11,777 bases of DNA, taken from assembly GCA_947599995.1 (NCBI GenBank), contig CANQFW010000042.1, forward strand, positions 1 through 11,777. Reading direction: 5' to 3'. Every line of letters begins with the position of its first letter. Position 1 is the first letter of the stretch. The position numbers and the translations under genes are program-made. This document shows positions 1-7,917 of this stretch, one piece after another. This DNA comes from an uncultured Clostridia bacterium. Lineage in GTDB: Bacteria > Bacillota > Clostridia > TANB77 > CAG-508. The notes beneath the pieces were generated by a model, which saw only the letters and a program-made list of their open reading frames with translations, did no database searches and was not told where the DNA came from.

Positions 1-27
1 AAAATAGAATAAAATAGAATAAAATAG
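1..27. repeat. short 10-bp tandem repeat upstream of recF
   Basis: The unit AAAATAGAAT occurs twice in full and a third time in part (AAAATAG) at the very start of the window. No gene is visible in positions 1-86, which are almost entirely A and T. The repeat may extend to the left of the window. It is a simple low-complexity repeat with no evident function. Confidence 0.6.
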
Positions 28-98
28 TAAAAATGAGATAAATCATTAAAATAAATATAACAATAAAATTAAAAATTAAAGAAATATTGGAGAATAAT

Positions 99-1172
99 AT
101 GAGGATAAAAAAAATAAAAATAAATAATTTTAGAAATTATAAAAATCAGGAAATTAATTTAAATAAAAATATAAACATTTTTTATGGTGAAAATGCACAA
201 GGAAAGACAAATATAATTGAATCCATTTTTGTATGTAGTTTAGGAAAGTCGTTTAGAACTAATAAAGATAAGGAATTAATTAATATAAAAGAAGATAATT
301 GCAAGATTGAAATTGATTTCGAAAAATCTGATAGAGAAGGAAAAGTAGATTTTATTATTAATAAAAAGAAAATTATATTATTAAATGATATAAAAATAAA
401 AAAATTAAGTGAATTATTAGGAAACATTAATACTGTAATTTTTACACCTGATGATATAAATATTCTCAAAGGCGTTCCTCAAAATAGAAGAAAATTTTTA
501 AATATAATGATTAGTCAATTAAGACCTAAATATATGCATGTTTGTAATATGTATGCTAAAACAATTGATGAAAGAAATAATTATTTAAAAAAAATAAAAT
601 TAGAAAATGCAAATGAAAATTTATTAGAAATTTGGGATAATCAATTAATAGAATATGGTAATATAATTGCTAATTATAGAGAAGAATTTATAGAAAAAAT
701 AAAAAGTAAAATAAGAGATATTCATAAAAATATTACAGAAAATAAGGAAGAATTAAAAATTAAATATAATTCAGATTGTTTAGACAAAGAAAAATTTAAA
801 AAATTATTATTAGAAAGAAGAAAGATAGACATTATAAAAGGCTATACAACAAGAGGAGCTCATAGAGACGATTTTGAAATTTTTATAAATAATATGCCAG
901 TAAATATTTATGGATCACAAGGTCAACATAGAACAGCAATGCTTTCATTAAAACTTTCTGAACTAAATGTAATTTATGAAGAAATTAATGAAAGTCCTAT
1001 ATTATTATTGGACGATTTTATGTCAGAATTAGATAATAATAGAATAAATAATTTTTTAAAAACGATAAAAGATACTCAAGTAATTATTACATGTACTGAA
1101 AAATTAAAAATAGAAAATAATGATAAAAATAAATTATTCAATGTTATAAATGGTGTTATAAATGAAGAATAA
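99..1172 (+). CDS. recF: RecF, DNA replication/repair ATPase
   Basis: RecF is an SMC/ABC-like ATPase that binds gapped DNA and, with RecO and RecR, loads RecA in the cytoplasm. From ATG 99 the protein is 357 aa, normal for the family. It has a Walker A GENAQGKT (residues 30-37), an ABC-type signature GSQGQHR (272-278) and a Walker B ILLLDD ending in Asp305-Asp306, followed by the SELD motif. The frame stays open to a TTG at 87, but that TTG overlaps the GGAG ribosome site (89-92), which sits 6 nt before ATG 99, so ATG 99 is the better start. dnaA, dnaN and the S4-domain gene that usually precede recF would lie left of the window. The small remB/DUF370 gene often found between recF and gyrB in Firmicutes is absent here. 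Identity is very secure. Confidence 0.97.
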   Translation: MRIKKIKINNFRNYKNQEINLNKNINIFYGENAQGKTNIIESIFVCSLGKSFRTNKDKELINIKEDNCKIEIDFEKSDREGKVDFIINKKKIILLNDIKIKKLSELLGNINTVIFTPDDINILKGVPQNRRKFLNIMISQLRPKYMHVCNMYAKTIDERNNYLKKIKLENANENLLEIWDNQLIEYGNIIANYREEFIEKIKSKIRDIHKNITENKEELKIKYNSDCLDKEKFKKLLLERRKIDIIKGYTTRGAHRDDFEIFINNMPVNIYGSQGQHRTAMLSLKLSELNVIYEEINESPILLLDDFMSELDNNRINNFLKTIKDTQVIITCTEKLKIENNDKNKLFNVINGVINEE

Positions 1173-1204
1173 TAAAAATAAAAAAATTTTTTTAGAAAAA
1201 TTAT

Positions 1205-1233
1205 TTGACAAAAAAGAAATTTATAATTATATT
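1205..1233 (+). promoter_or_regulatory. gyrB promoter
   Basis: A perfect -35 TTGACA (1205-1210) is followed after 17 bp by TATATT (1228-1233), one mismatch from TATAAT. The predicted transcript start is near 1240, about 40 nt before the gyrB ATG, so gyrB can be transcribed independently of recF. Confidence 0.75.
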
Positions 1234-1281
1234 ATATATGATAAATTATTTTTTTTATAAAGAAGAAAGGATGACTTGTAA

Positions 1282-3210
1282 ATGGAAAAATTTAATCATG
1301 AATACGGGGCAAATCAGATACAAGTACTTGAAGGTCTTGAAGCCGTAAGAAAAAGACCTGGTATGTATATTGGTAGTACATCAGTAAGAGGATTGCATCA
1401 TATGGTATATGAGATAGTTGATAACTGTGTAGATGAGGCTTTAGCAGGATATTGTACACAAATAAATATAACCATAGAAAAAGATAATATTATTTGTGTT
1501 TCAGATAATGGAAGGGGAATTCCCGTAGAAATACACCCAAAAACAAAAATTTCTACTCTTGAAACTGTTTATACAGTATTACATGCTGGTGGAAAATTTG
1601 GTGGAGATAGTGGATACAAAGTTTCAGGCGGATTACATGGAGTTGGTGCATCTGTTGTTAATGCACTATCCGATTGGACGGAAGTTACTGTTAAAAGAGA
1701 TGGCGGAATATATCAAATGCGTTTTGAAAAAGGAAAAACTGTAAAACAAATTGAAAAAATAGGAAAATGTAATGATACAGGAACTAAAGTAAGATTTCTA
1801 GCTGATAATACAATATTTGATTCAATAGAATATGATTATGAAACTTTGGAAACAAGATTTAGAGAAATAGCTTTTTTAACAAAAGGATTAAAAATAAATA
1901 TTGAAGATCAAAGAGAAGAAGAAATTAAAAAAGCTGAATTTTGTTATGAAGGTGGACTAAAATCTTTTGTTGAATTTTTAAATAAAAGTAAAGAAAAAAT
2001 AAATAAAGAACCAATTTATATTGAAAAAGATGGAGAAGTACCTGTTGAAATTGCAATACAATATACAACTTCATATTCAGAAAATATATATACATTTGTA
2101 AATAATATAAATACTGTAGAGGGTGGAACTCATTTAGAGGGATTTAAAAGATCTTTAACAAAAGTATTTAACGATTATGCAAGATCTCATAATATTTTAA
2201 AGGAAAAAGATTCAAATCTTCAAGGAGAGGACATAAGAGAAGGAATAACTGCTGTTGTTTCTGTAAAAGTTAAAGAACCACAATTTGAAGGACAAACTAA
2301 GACAAAGCTTGGTAATAGCGAAGTTACAGGTATTGTACAATCTATGGTAAATGAAGCACTAGCAACGTTTTTAGAAGAGAATCCATCTGTTGCTAAATCT
2401 ATACTTGAAAAATGTATAAGTGCATCAAGAGCTAGGGAAGCTGCAAGAAAGGCACGTGAACTTGTAAGAAGGAAAAGTAGTTTAGAGACAACAACTCTTC
2501 CAGGAAAACTTGCAGATTGTAGTAGTAAAGTGGCTGAAGAATGTGAGGTATATATTGTAGAGGGAGATTCAGCTGGAGGAAGTGCAAAGCAGGGAAGGGA
2601 CAGAAGATTCCAAGCAATATTACCTTTATGGGGAAAAATGCTTAATGTTGAAAAGGCAAGAGCAGATAAAATTTATGGAAATGACAAATTAAATCCAGTA
2701 ATCATAGCAGTTGGTGCAGGTATAGGTGCAGACTTTGATATTACAAAAATAAGATATGGAAAAGTAATTATTATGGCTGATGCAGATGTGGATGGTGCAC
2801 ATATAAGAACTTTATTATTAACATTTTTCTTTAGATATATGAGACCATTGATTGAAAATGGAAATGTGTATCTTGCTCAACCACCATTATATAAACTATC
2901 TAAAAAAGGAATGGAAGATGTTTATTGTTATACAGACGAAGATTTAGAAAAAGCTTATAAAGAGCTAGATGAAAAAGGAATTAAGAGAGATCAGCTTGCA
3001 CTACAACGTTATAAAGGTCTTGGAGAAATGAATCCAGAACAATTATGGGAAACAACAATGGATCCTGAAAGAAGAATTTTAGTACAAGTCACTATGGATG
3101 ATGCTATTAAAGCGGACGAAATATTTACGGTTCTTATGGGAGATGAAGTTGAACCAAGAAGAGAATTTATACAGAAAAATGCAAAATATGTTAAAAATTT
3201 AGATGTATAA
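1282..3210 (+). CDS. gyrB: DNA gyrase subunit B
   Basis: GyrB is the ATPase and TOPRIM subunit of the GyrA2B2 type IIA topoisomerase that introduces negative supercoils. The 642-aa length is typical of Firmicutes. Visible elements in order: GHKL ATPase domain with catalytic Glu44 (in YEIVDN) and Asp75 in DNGRGIP; the GGLHGVGASVVN glycine loop; the transducer Lys in QTKTKLGN; the TOPRIM EGDSAGGS (427-434, Glu427) and DADVDGAH (500-507), which bind the catalytic metals; and the C-terminal GLGEMNPEQLWETTMDP. The quinolone pocket region reads PLWGKMLNVEKAR, a form I know from Clostridia. The start is ATG 1282, with AAAGGA upstream at about 11 nt. It has its own promoter and a hairpin about 90 bp after the stop. 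Unusually, gyrA does not follow it directly. Confidence 0.98.
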   Translation: MEKFNHEYGANQIQVLEGLEAVRKRPGMYIGSTSVRGLHHMVYEIVDNCVDEALAGYCTQINITIEKDNIICVSDNGRGIPVEIHPKTKISTLETVYTVLHAGGKFGGDSGYKVSGGLHGVGASVVNALSDWTEVTVKRDGGIYQMRFEKGKTVKQIEKIGKCNDTGTKVRFLADNTIFDSIEYDYETLETRFREIAFLTKGLKINIEDQREEEIKKAEFCYEGGLKSFVEFLNKSKEKINKEPIYIEKDGEVPVEIAIQYTTSYSENIYTFVNNINTVEGGTHLEGFKRSLTKVFNDYARSHNILKEKDSNLQGEDIREGITAVVSVKVKEPQFEGQTKTKLGNSEVTGIVQSMVNEALATFLEENPSVAKSILEKCISASRAREAARKARELVRRKSSLETTTLPGKLADCSSKVAEECEVYIVEGDSAGGSAKQGRDRRFQAILPLWGKMLNVEKARADKIYGNDKLNPVIIAVGAGIGADFDITKIRYGKVIIMADADVDGAHIRTLLLTFFFRYMRPLIENGNVYLAQPPLYKLSKKGMEDVYCYTDEDLEKAYKELDEKGIKRDQLALQRYKGLGEMNPEQLWETTMDPERRILVQVTMDDAIKADEIFTVLMGDEVEPRREFIQKNAKYVKNLDV

Positions 3211-3297
3211 TTTATAGTAAGTATATATTAATTTAAAATAAATTTATACAAAAATAAAATTAATAGATATATTTAAATAAATAAAATACTAATAAAT

Positions 3298-3332
3298 TTA
3301 AAGGAAGATAGAAATTAGCTATCTTCCTTTAA
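3298..3332. terminator. perfect hairpin, likely (bi)directional terminator
   Basis: A perfect 14-bp stem (3298-3311 with 3319-3332) encloses the 7-nt loop AAATTAG. It lies 87 bp after the gyrB stop. The flanking U-tract is modest on both strands: CCTTTAATC on the + strand and CCTTTAAATTTATT on the - strand, the latter slightly better. It may end gyrB transcription, a minus-strand RNA from the island to its right, or both. Confidence 0.6.
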
Positions 3333-3720
3333 TCATAAAGCCAATAATAATCTTAGACTCAAACTAATATATATAGCTTTCTAACCTAATATATATTACT
3401 ATATAAATAAGCTATAAGCAACATATATTAATCCGTTGCTCGACTATTAATACACTTTTAATAGCTTAATTCATCCTGTAAAAAGGACTAGTAAAAACCA
3501 TTAAGAAATATAAGAATAATCTTAGCTCGAATATATTACATATATTGTAACCATGAAAAATACACAGCTTGCCTACACATAATATATTCTTCTCTCCAAC
3601 ATATAATAATCTTTTATAAAACTATTATACATTTTTGACCGAAAATTAATAAACTACTAATTTGATAATCTATTAATTCTCTTGGCTCAACTATCATCAA
3701 CCTTATAATAATATTATTGT
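3300..3720 (-). ncRNA. candidate structured RNA (unassigned class)
   Basis: No ORF of any length fits here, yet the stretch differs sharply from its surroundings. My hand count over 3331-3720 gives 65 C and 27 G on the + strand (about 24% GC), against about 5 G or C in the 90 bases before it. The excess of G on the minus strand opposes the coding strand of the genes on both sides. Stem-loops can be drawn: 3365-3374 with 3389-3398 (10 bp perfect), 3408-3415 with 3461-3468 (8 bp) enclosing 3417-3422 with 3435-3440 (6 bp), 3602-3608 with 3623-3629 (7 bp), and 3641-3651 with 3671-3681 (11 bp, one mismatch that becomes G-U on the minus strand). The 3298-3332 hairpin would end a minus-strand transcript. 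A TTGACA lies at 3723-3718 on the minus strand, but no good -10 follows it. RNase P RNA, tmRNA, SRP RNA and group I/II intron core motifs were looked for and not found. Strand and ends are inferred. Confidence 0.42.
3346..3694 (-). repeat. degenerate recurring motif inside the RNA-like island
   Basis: On the minus strand a motif close to ATAGTYGAGCNAAGATTATT recurs. Recognisable copies lie near 3346-3366, 3430-3447, 3517-3534 and 3671-3694, with a weaker partial match at about 3604-3618. Two copies share the exact 11-mer CTAAGATTATT. Starts measured at the shared AATC or AATT are spaced 81, 88, 90 and 67 bases. The copies are too diverged for a CRISPR array. On the + strand the CTCRA core resembles a tRNA T-loop, but no T-stem can be formed. 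Confidence 0.4.
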
Positions 3721-3968
3721 CAATTACATTTTTTTTATTCAAAAATTTGAAAAAAAATAAAATTTATATGTGGAGTTCAAATAGAAAAAATTTTATTTTT
3801 ATTCTTATAGACATTATATAAAAAATAATATACACTCACTTTAAAGTAGAAATATATATAAATTAATAAATTATAAAAAATTTTGTGAATTTTTATATAT
3901 TTTTTTATTTTATAAATTATTTGATCATATTTTAGTATTTTTAATAGAATTATGTCTAACGATTTTTC
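3721..3968. other. AT-rich spacer with a terminator-like hairpin
   Basis: This spacer holds no gene. The only structure I can support is at 3871-3897, where TATAAAAAATT pairs with AATTTTTATA (one bulged A) around a short loop. It is followed on the + strand by a run containing seven T's (about 3899-3913). It could be an intrinsic terminator that insulates the next promoter, but in DNA this AT-rich a chance hairpin is quite possible. Confidence 0.3.
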
Positions 3969-3996
3969 TTGACATCCTATAATTTCGTAGTATAAT
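3969..3996 (+). promoter_or_regulatory. promoter of the T4SS-like gene cluster
   Basis: A perfect -35 TTGACA (3969-3974) and a perfect -10 TATAAT (3991-3996) are separated by 16 bp. Transcription should start near 4003, about 40 nt before the ATG at 4043. It is among the three best promoters in the window and indicates that the downstream genes are expressed rather than silent debris. Confidence 0.8.
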
Positions 3997-4042
3997 AATT
4001 TTAAATATAAAATAAAAATTTATTTCTGAAAAGAGGTGAGTT

Positions 4043-4645
4043 ATGAAAAAAATACAAGATAAAAAAACAAATAAAAATTTAAATTTTCAAACTGTCCAAG
4101 ATTGGATTCCAATAGAAGAAGTTTTTAATAATGGAATAATAAAATTAAAAAATAATAAATATTTAAAAATATTAAAAATATCACCAATAAATTTTAATTT
4201 AAAATCAAATTTAGAAAAAGAATCCATTCTAAATTCATATAAAATTTTTTTAAAGACATGTGATTTTAATATCCAGATTTTAATTCAAAGTTGTAAACAA
4301 AATTTAGAAAGAAATATAAATACCATTAAAGAAAATTTTAAAAAAGAAAATAAAAAATATTTAGAGATTATATCAGAAGATTATATAAAATTCATAAACG
4401 ATATTAATTCTATAAAAAGTTCATCTTCAAAAAATTTTTTTATTATAATTGAAAATTCAGAAAAAACTGTTAATAGTCAAAAAGAAATTATTTTCGAAGA
4501 ATTAAATGAAAAGTATTTTAAAATAAAAGAGTGTTTATCAAGATGTGGAAATATTGTTAAAGATTTTGATAATAAAAAAGAGATTATAGAAATTATATTT
4601 TCTTTTTTTAATTCTAGAAAATATTTTAAAAAAGTAGAAAATTAA
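4043..4645 (+). CDS. TraC/TrsD-like small protein of a type IV secretion module
   Basis: This 200-aa protein resembles the family of about 200-230 aa found just before the VirB4-type ATPase in clostridial conjugative elements and, by arrangement, TrsD/TraD of staphylococcal plasmids. Seen directly: an N-terminal QDWIPIEEV motif (19-27), then GIIKLKNNKYLKILKISPINF (31-51), a helical region, a lysine-rich coiled-coil-like stretch (about 90-125), and LSRCGN (165-170) before a final helix. There is no signal peptide or membrane span, so it is probably cytoplasmic and works beside the ATPase at the membrane. The AGAGGTGAG ribosome site (4032-4040) and the promoter are both strong. A 139-bp spacer separates it from the next start. 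The family link rests on remembered motif patterns, not on a search. The alternative is a detached N-terminal domain of the VirB4-like protein. Confidence 0.6.
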   Translation: MKKIQDKKTNKNLNFQTVQDWIPIEEVFNNGIIKLKNNKYLKILKISPINFNLKSNLEKESILNSYKIFLKTCDFNIQILIQSCKQNLERNINTIKENFKKENKKYLEIISEDYIKFINDINSIKSSSSKNFFIIIENSEKTVNSQKEIIFEELNEKYFKIKECLSRCGNIVKDFDNKKEIIEIIFSFFNSRKYFKKVEN

Positions 4646-4770
4646 TTATTTCATAAAAACTTTAGAATAATTTATAAATTATATTATATATAATAAAATT
4701 AATAAAAGAATATAAAAAAATATTTAGAAAATTAATAAAGTGAATTTTTAAATTTAAATATTAAATAAAA

Positions 4771-4776
4771 GGGAGG
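4771..4776 (+). promoter_or_regulatory. ribosome binding site that points to an ATT start
   Basis: GGGAGG is the best Shine-Dalgarno upstream of the VirB4-like gene, followed after 8 nt by ATT at 4785. No in-frame ATG, GTG or TTG lies between it and ATG 4902, and ATG 4902 has no Shine-Dalgarno of its own. The spacing to ATT 4785 is ideal. Confidence 0.6.
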
Positions 4777-4784
4777 AAATAAAA

Positions 4785-6608
4785 ATTTTATTAAATAAAA
4801 AAAATATAAAAAAAATAAATGAAAAAAATAGTAACAAAAATTTTGATTTTTATGCAGGAGTTTTAAATGATAAAGACACAATAAGTCCATCTTATATAAA
4901 TATGCAAAATCCTAAATATATTGAAATAGATAATTTATATTATGCAGGATTAATAGTAACAAATTATTACAGGGAACAGGAAGAAATTTTATTAAAAAAT
5001 TTAATAGAAACAAATATAAACATGAATATATCGATATTTTATGAAAAGCAAGATCAATATAAAACAATAAAAGATTTAACATATCATATAGGAAATGTAG
5101 GAGTTGATATAAAAGAGTCAAATCAAAATAGGCAAGATATAGATATTGCAATTTTTACATATAATGATGCAAAGTATATAAGAAAAGAAATGCAAGTTAA
5201 TAACGAGGATTTATATTTTTTGTATATTTATATAAATCTATATGCTGAAAATATTAAAGAATTAGAATATTATTTAAATAAAATAGAAGGATTACTTGAA
5301 AGTAAAGGAATGCAAAGTAGAAGAGCAAATTTTAGGCAAGAGCAAATTTTTAAATCTTGTGTACCACTTATGGAAAATAATATAGACATTAAAAGTTCAG
5401 CAAGGAGAAATGTATTAACTAATGGATTACTTGCTACATACCCATTTGTTTCTTCTTCTATTTTTGATGAACAAGGAATATTTATAGGAAAAAATATATA
5501 TAACAATTCAATGGTATTTATAGATAGGTATAATACTGATAAATATAAAAATGCTAATATGTGTATTTTTGGAACTAGTGGTGCAGGAAAATCTTATTAT
5601 GCAAAATTATTAATTTTAAGATATAGAATAATGGGAATAGAACAATATGTAATAGATCCAGAAAGGGAATATGAAAAATTATGTGAAAAATTACATGGAA
5701 CAGAAATTAAAATTGGTCCTTCATCAAATACATTTATAAATATTTTAGAAATAAGGAAAGAAAGTTTAGAAGAAGGAGAAGAAGGATATCTAGCAACTAA
5801 AATTTCAAAATTGATTGGTTTTTTTAATTTAATTTTTGGAGAGTTAGAAGAAGAAGAAAAGGCACTGTTAGAAGAAAAAATAATTGAAACATATAATTCA
5901 AAAGGAATAACTTTTGATGATAATAGTTTATATAAAAATAAAAAAAATAGTAAAACTAAAATATTTAAAGATAAAAAGGACATGCCATTACTAGAAGATA
6001 TATATAATATTTTAATAAAAGATAAGGAGTTAAAAAAATTAGGTAATAAATTAATTCCTTTTGTCAAAGGATCTTTAAAATTTTTTAATAATTATACTAA
6101 CATTGAATTAAATAACAAATTAATTATTGCAGATATTTATGATTTAGGAGAAGAAAATTTGAAATATGGAATGTATTTATTCACTGAATTATTTTGGGAT
6201 AAAATAAAAATAAATAGAAATGAAAAAAAGGCAATATATTTAGATGAAATATGGAGGTTAATTGGAGTTACATCAAATAAAAATGTAGCATCATTTATAT
6301 ATAAAATATTTAAAACAATTAGAAAATATGGAGGAAGCAGTGTGGCAATAACACAAGATATATCTGATTTATTTAGCTTAGAAGATGGAACATATGGAAA
6401 GAGTATTTTAAATAATTCAAGTATAAAAAATTTCTTTTCACTTGAAGAAAACAATATAAAGATTTTATCAGAAAATATAAATTTATCAGAAAAAGAAAAA
6501 ATAGAGATTAAAAGCTTAAAAAGAGGTGAATGTCTTATGTTTGTAGAGGATGACCATATACTTGTGAAAGTAGAAAGATCAGAAAAAGAAAATGAGATTG
6601 TTGGATAG
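4785..6608 (+). CDS. VirB4/TrsE-family type IV secretion ATPase
   Basis: VirB4-type ATPases sit at the cytoplasmic base of type IV secretion or conjugation channels and power their assembly and substrate passage. From ATT 4785 the protein is 607 aa; from ATG 4902 it is 568 aa. In ATG-4902 numbering it has an N-terminal alpha/beta domain (to about residue 190, including YNDAKYIRK and RRANFRQEQ), Walker A GTSGAGKS (224-231), Walker B IYLDE (445-449, catalytic Glu449), and a conserved IRKYGGSSVAITQD stretch. All catalytic motifs are intact, so it should be an active ATPase. The 39 codons before ATG 4902 stay open and include DFYAGVLNDKDTISPSYIN, which looks like the family's usual N-terminal segment. 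That, with the GGGAGG at 4771, favours ATT 4785. No membrane spans are seen. The small TrsD-like gene upstream is a usual neighbour; relaxase, coupling protein and channel genes are not in the window. Confidence 0.85.
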   Translation: MLLNKKNIKKINEKNSNKNFDFYAGVLNDKDTISPSYINMQNPKYIEIDNLYYAGLIVTNYYREQEEILLKNLIETNINMNISIFYEKQDQYKTIKDLTYHIGNVGVDIKESNQNRQDIDIAIFTYNDAKYIRKEMQVNNEDLYFLYIYINLYAENIKELEYYLNKIEGLLESKGMQSRRANFRQEQIFKSCVPLMENNIDIKSSARRNVLTNGLLATYPFVSSSIFDEQGIFIGKNIYNNSMVFIDRYNTDKYKNANMCIFGTSGAGKSYYAKLLILRYRIMGIEQYVIDPEREYEKLCEKLHGTEIKIGPSSNTFINILEIRKESLEEGEEGYLATKISKLIGFFNLIFGELEEEEKALLEEKIIETYNSKGITFDDNSLYKNKKNSKTKIFKDKKDMPLLEDIYNILIKDKELKKLGNKLIPFVKGSLKFFNNYTNIELNNKLIIADIYDLGEENLKYGMYLFTELFWDKIKINRNEKKAIYLDEIWRLIGVTSNKNVASFIYKIFKTIRKYGGSSVAITQDISDLFSLEDGTYGKSILNNSSIKNFFSLEENNIKILSENINLSEKEKIEIKSLKRGECLMFVEDDHILVKVERSEKENEIVG

Positions 6609-6819
6609 TATATAATTTAATATAAAATAAAAAATGTAATTAAATAAATTACAAAAATAAAATAAATAAAAATTTAAATTAAATAATTATTCAATAAAAA
6701 AATAAAAATTAGTTTAAATCGAAAATAAAAAGCCATAAAATCAAAAAATAAAAAAATATATAATTTAATTAATTAATTATATTAATAGAATATAAAATTA
6801 AAATATAGAAGGGAAAAAA
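6609..6819. other. very AT-rich spacer with a small hairpin
   Basis: No gene or convincing promoter is visible. A perfect 7-bp inverted repeat (TGTAATT 6635-6641 with AATTACA 6647-6653, loop AAATA) would be followed by a T-run only on the minus strand, where nothing appears to need terminating. It may be chance. A weak AGAAGGG ribosome site (6807-6813) ends the spacer. Confidence 0.3.
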
Positions 6820-7917
6820 ATGCAAAAAATTATTACTGCTATGGAAAAAATTAAATTAAATCAAGATTTAAAGAAAGAAAAAAATTTTGAAGTTATATGC
6901 AATAATATACAATATAGAGAAGCTATTATAGATATTATTAAAAAAAATAAAAAAAATAAAATAATTATTGATGTAGTTATTATTGATGAAAAATTACCTG
7001 GTGAAATAACTTTTCATGATTTAATTTTTAATATACTAAAAATAAATAATAAAATAAAAATTTTCTTTTTAATAGAAAATGATAATTCAGAATTAAAAAA
7101 AGAATTAGAAAAAAATAAAAATAAAAATATTTATTTTAAAAAAATTATTAATAAAGAAATTCTTCTAAAAGAACTTAATGAAGAAAAAATAGAAAAAAAC
7201 AAAAATATTAAAATAAATAGTGAAGAAATAAATAATGGTAAAAAAAATAATAAAATAGAAAAAAGTGAAAAAAAAGTTGAACAATATAATTTTAATAATT
7301 ATAGTATTTTTAAAATTAATGAAGAAAAAAATAATCTTGTGGATAATGAAACAAAAAAAATAATTGATAAAAATTATTTGATTTTAATTGGAAATAATGA
7401 TTATGCTAAAGAAAATTTTATTTATGATTTTATTTCTATAATTAATAAAGAAAAAATCTTAATTATAAATTTTAATATAGTAAATAATAAAAATGAGAAT
7501 GAAATTATTAAATTAAATGATAATGTAGATTTAATAGTTGCAAGAGATAATATCTATAAAAAGGATATAGATATAAAAAAATATTTAAGTGATTTTTTTA
7601 TGAAATATGAATTCATATTTCTGGATTTTAACATTAATAATTATTTATTTTTAAGAAATAATTTTTATGAAAACAAAAATATTATATTTTTTATAGATAA
7701 TAGCCTTGAAAAAATAAAAACTGAATTCAAAAAAATAAATAAAATAATTGAAAATAAAAAAATAAAAATAATATTAAATAAAATAGATAAAAATTATATA
7801 GATAAAAATATACTAAATATAATTTTAAGGAAAAGTAAAATTATAGGTATAATTAAATTTGATAAAAGATTAAATAATAAAAGATTAAGAAAAATATATA
7901 AAAAAATATTAAAATAA
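6820..7917 (+). CDS. TadZ/CpaE-like protein with degenerate ATPase domain
   Basis: The 365-aa protein has the layout of TadZ/CpaE, which position Tad-type pilus or secretion machines at the membrane. Residues 1-115 look receiver-like: IIDEKLPGE (54-62) matches the D-x-x-[ML]-P-G of response regulators with Asp56 at the phospho-acceptor site, but the acidic pair of strand 1 is missing. Residues 116-175 are a Lys/Asn/Glu-rich linker. The rest follows the MinD/ParA order. A P-loop position GNNDYAKE (191-198) has the expected Gly and Lys but Ala and Glu in place of the second Gly and the Ser/Thr. IINFNI (215-220) has Asn where MinD proteins have Asp. A Walker-B-like FIFLD (Asp269) and NKID (320-323) follow. 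Nucleotide hydrolysis is therefore doubtful. Base use is extreme: I count 6 G and no C in positions 7201-7260. The assignment rests on layout only and is moderate. It could be a pseudo-ATPase scaffold or a decaying gene, though the frame is uninterrupted. Confidence 0.5.
   Translation: MQKIITAMEKIKLNQDLKKEKNFEVICNNIQYREAIIDIIKKNKKNKIIIDVVIIDEKLPGEITFHDLIFNILKINNKIKIFFLIENDNSELKKELEKNKNKNIYFKKIINKEILLKELNEEKIEKNKNIKINSEEINNGKKNNKIEKSEKKVEQYNFNNYSIFKINEEKNNLVDNETKKIIDKNYLILIGNNDYAKENFIYDFISIINKEKILIINFNIVNNKNENEIIKLNDNVDLIVARDNIYKKDIDIKKYLSDFFMKYEFIFLDFNINNYLFLRNNFYENKNIIFFIDNSLEKIKTEFKKINKIIENKKIKIILNKIDKNYIDKNILNIILRKSKIIGIIKFDKRLNNKRLRKIYKKILK

Noticed and set aside
182..469. Minus-strand ORF of 95 codons inside recF
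   Set aside because: It is the reverse shadow of a gene with clear RecF motifs, has no ribosome site, and its Phe/Ser/Ile-rich translation is typical of the antisense of AT-rich coding DNA.
3346..3694. CRISPR array or decayed tRNA array
   Set aside because: The repeat copies are too short and too diverged for CRISPR. The CTCRA core resembles a T-loop, but no T-stem or acceptor can be drawn.
3300..3720. RNase P RNA, tmRNA or a group I/II intron
   Set aside because: The universal GAGGAAAGTCC and ACAGAA of RNase P, the tmRNA tRNA-like ends, intron P/Q/R/S elements and domain V were looked for on both strands and not found.
3211..4042. Replication origin with DnaA boxes
   Set aside because: Despite the origin-proximal genes, no close match to TTATCCACA is present; the nearest candidate (AAATACACA near 3568) has three mismatches.
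5597..6454. Two minus-strand ORFs (156 and 105 codons) inside the VirB4-like gene
   Set aside because: They overlap the most conserved ATPase motifs on the other strand and show antisense-type composition with no start signals.
4043..6608. A single VirB4 gene split by a frameshift
   Set aside because: The two ORFs are separated by 139 bp with many stops, each has its own strong ribosome site, and a separate small gene before the ATPase is a usual arrangement in Gram-positive conjugation operons.
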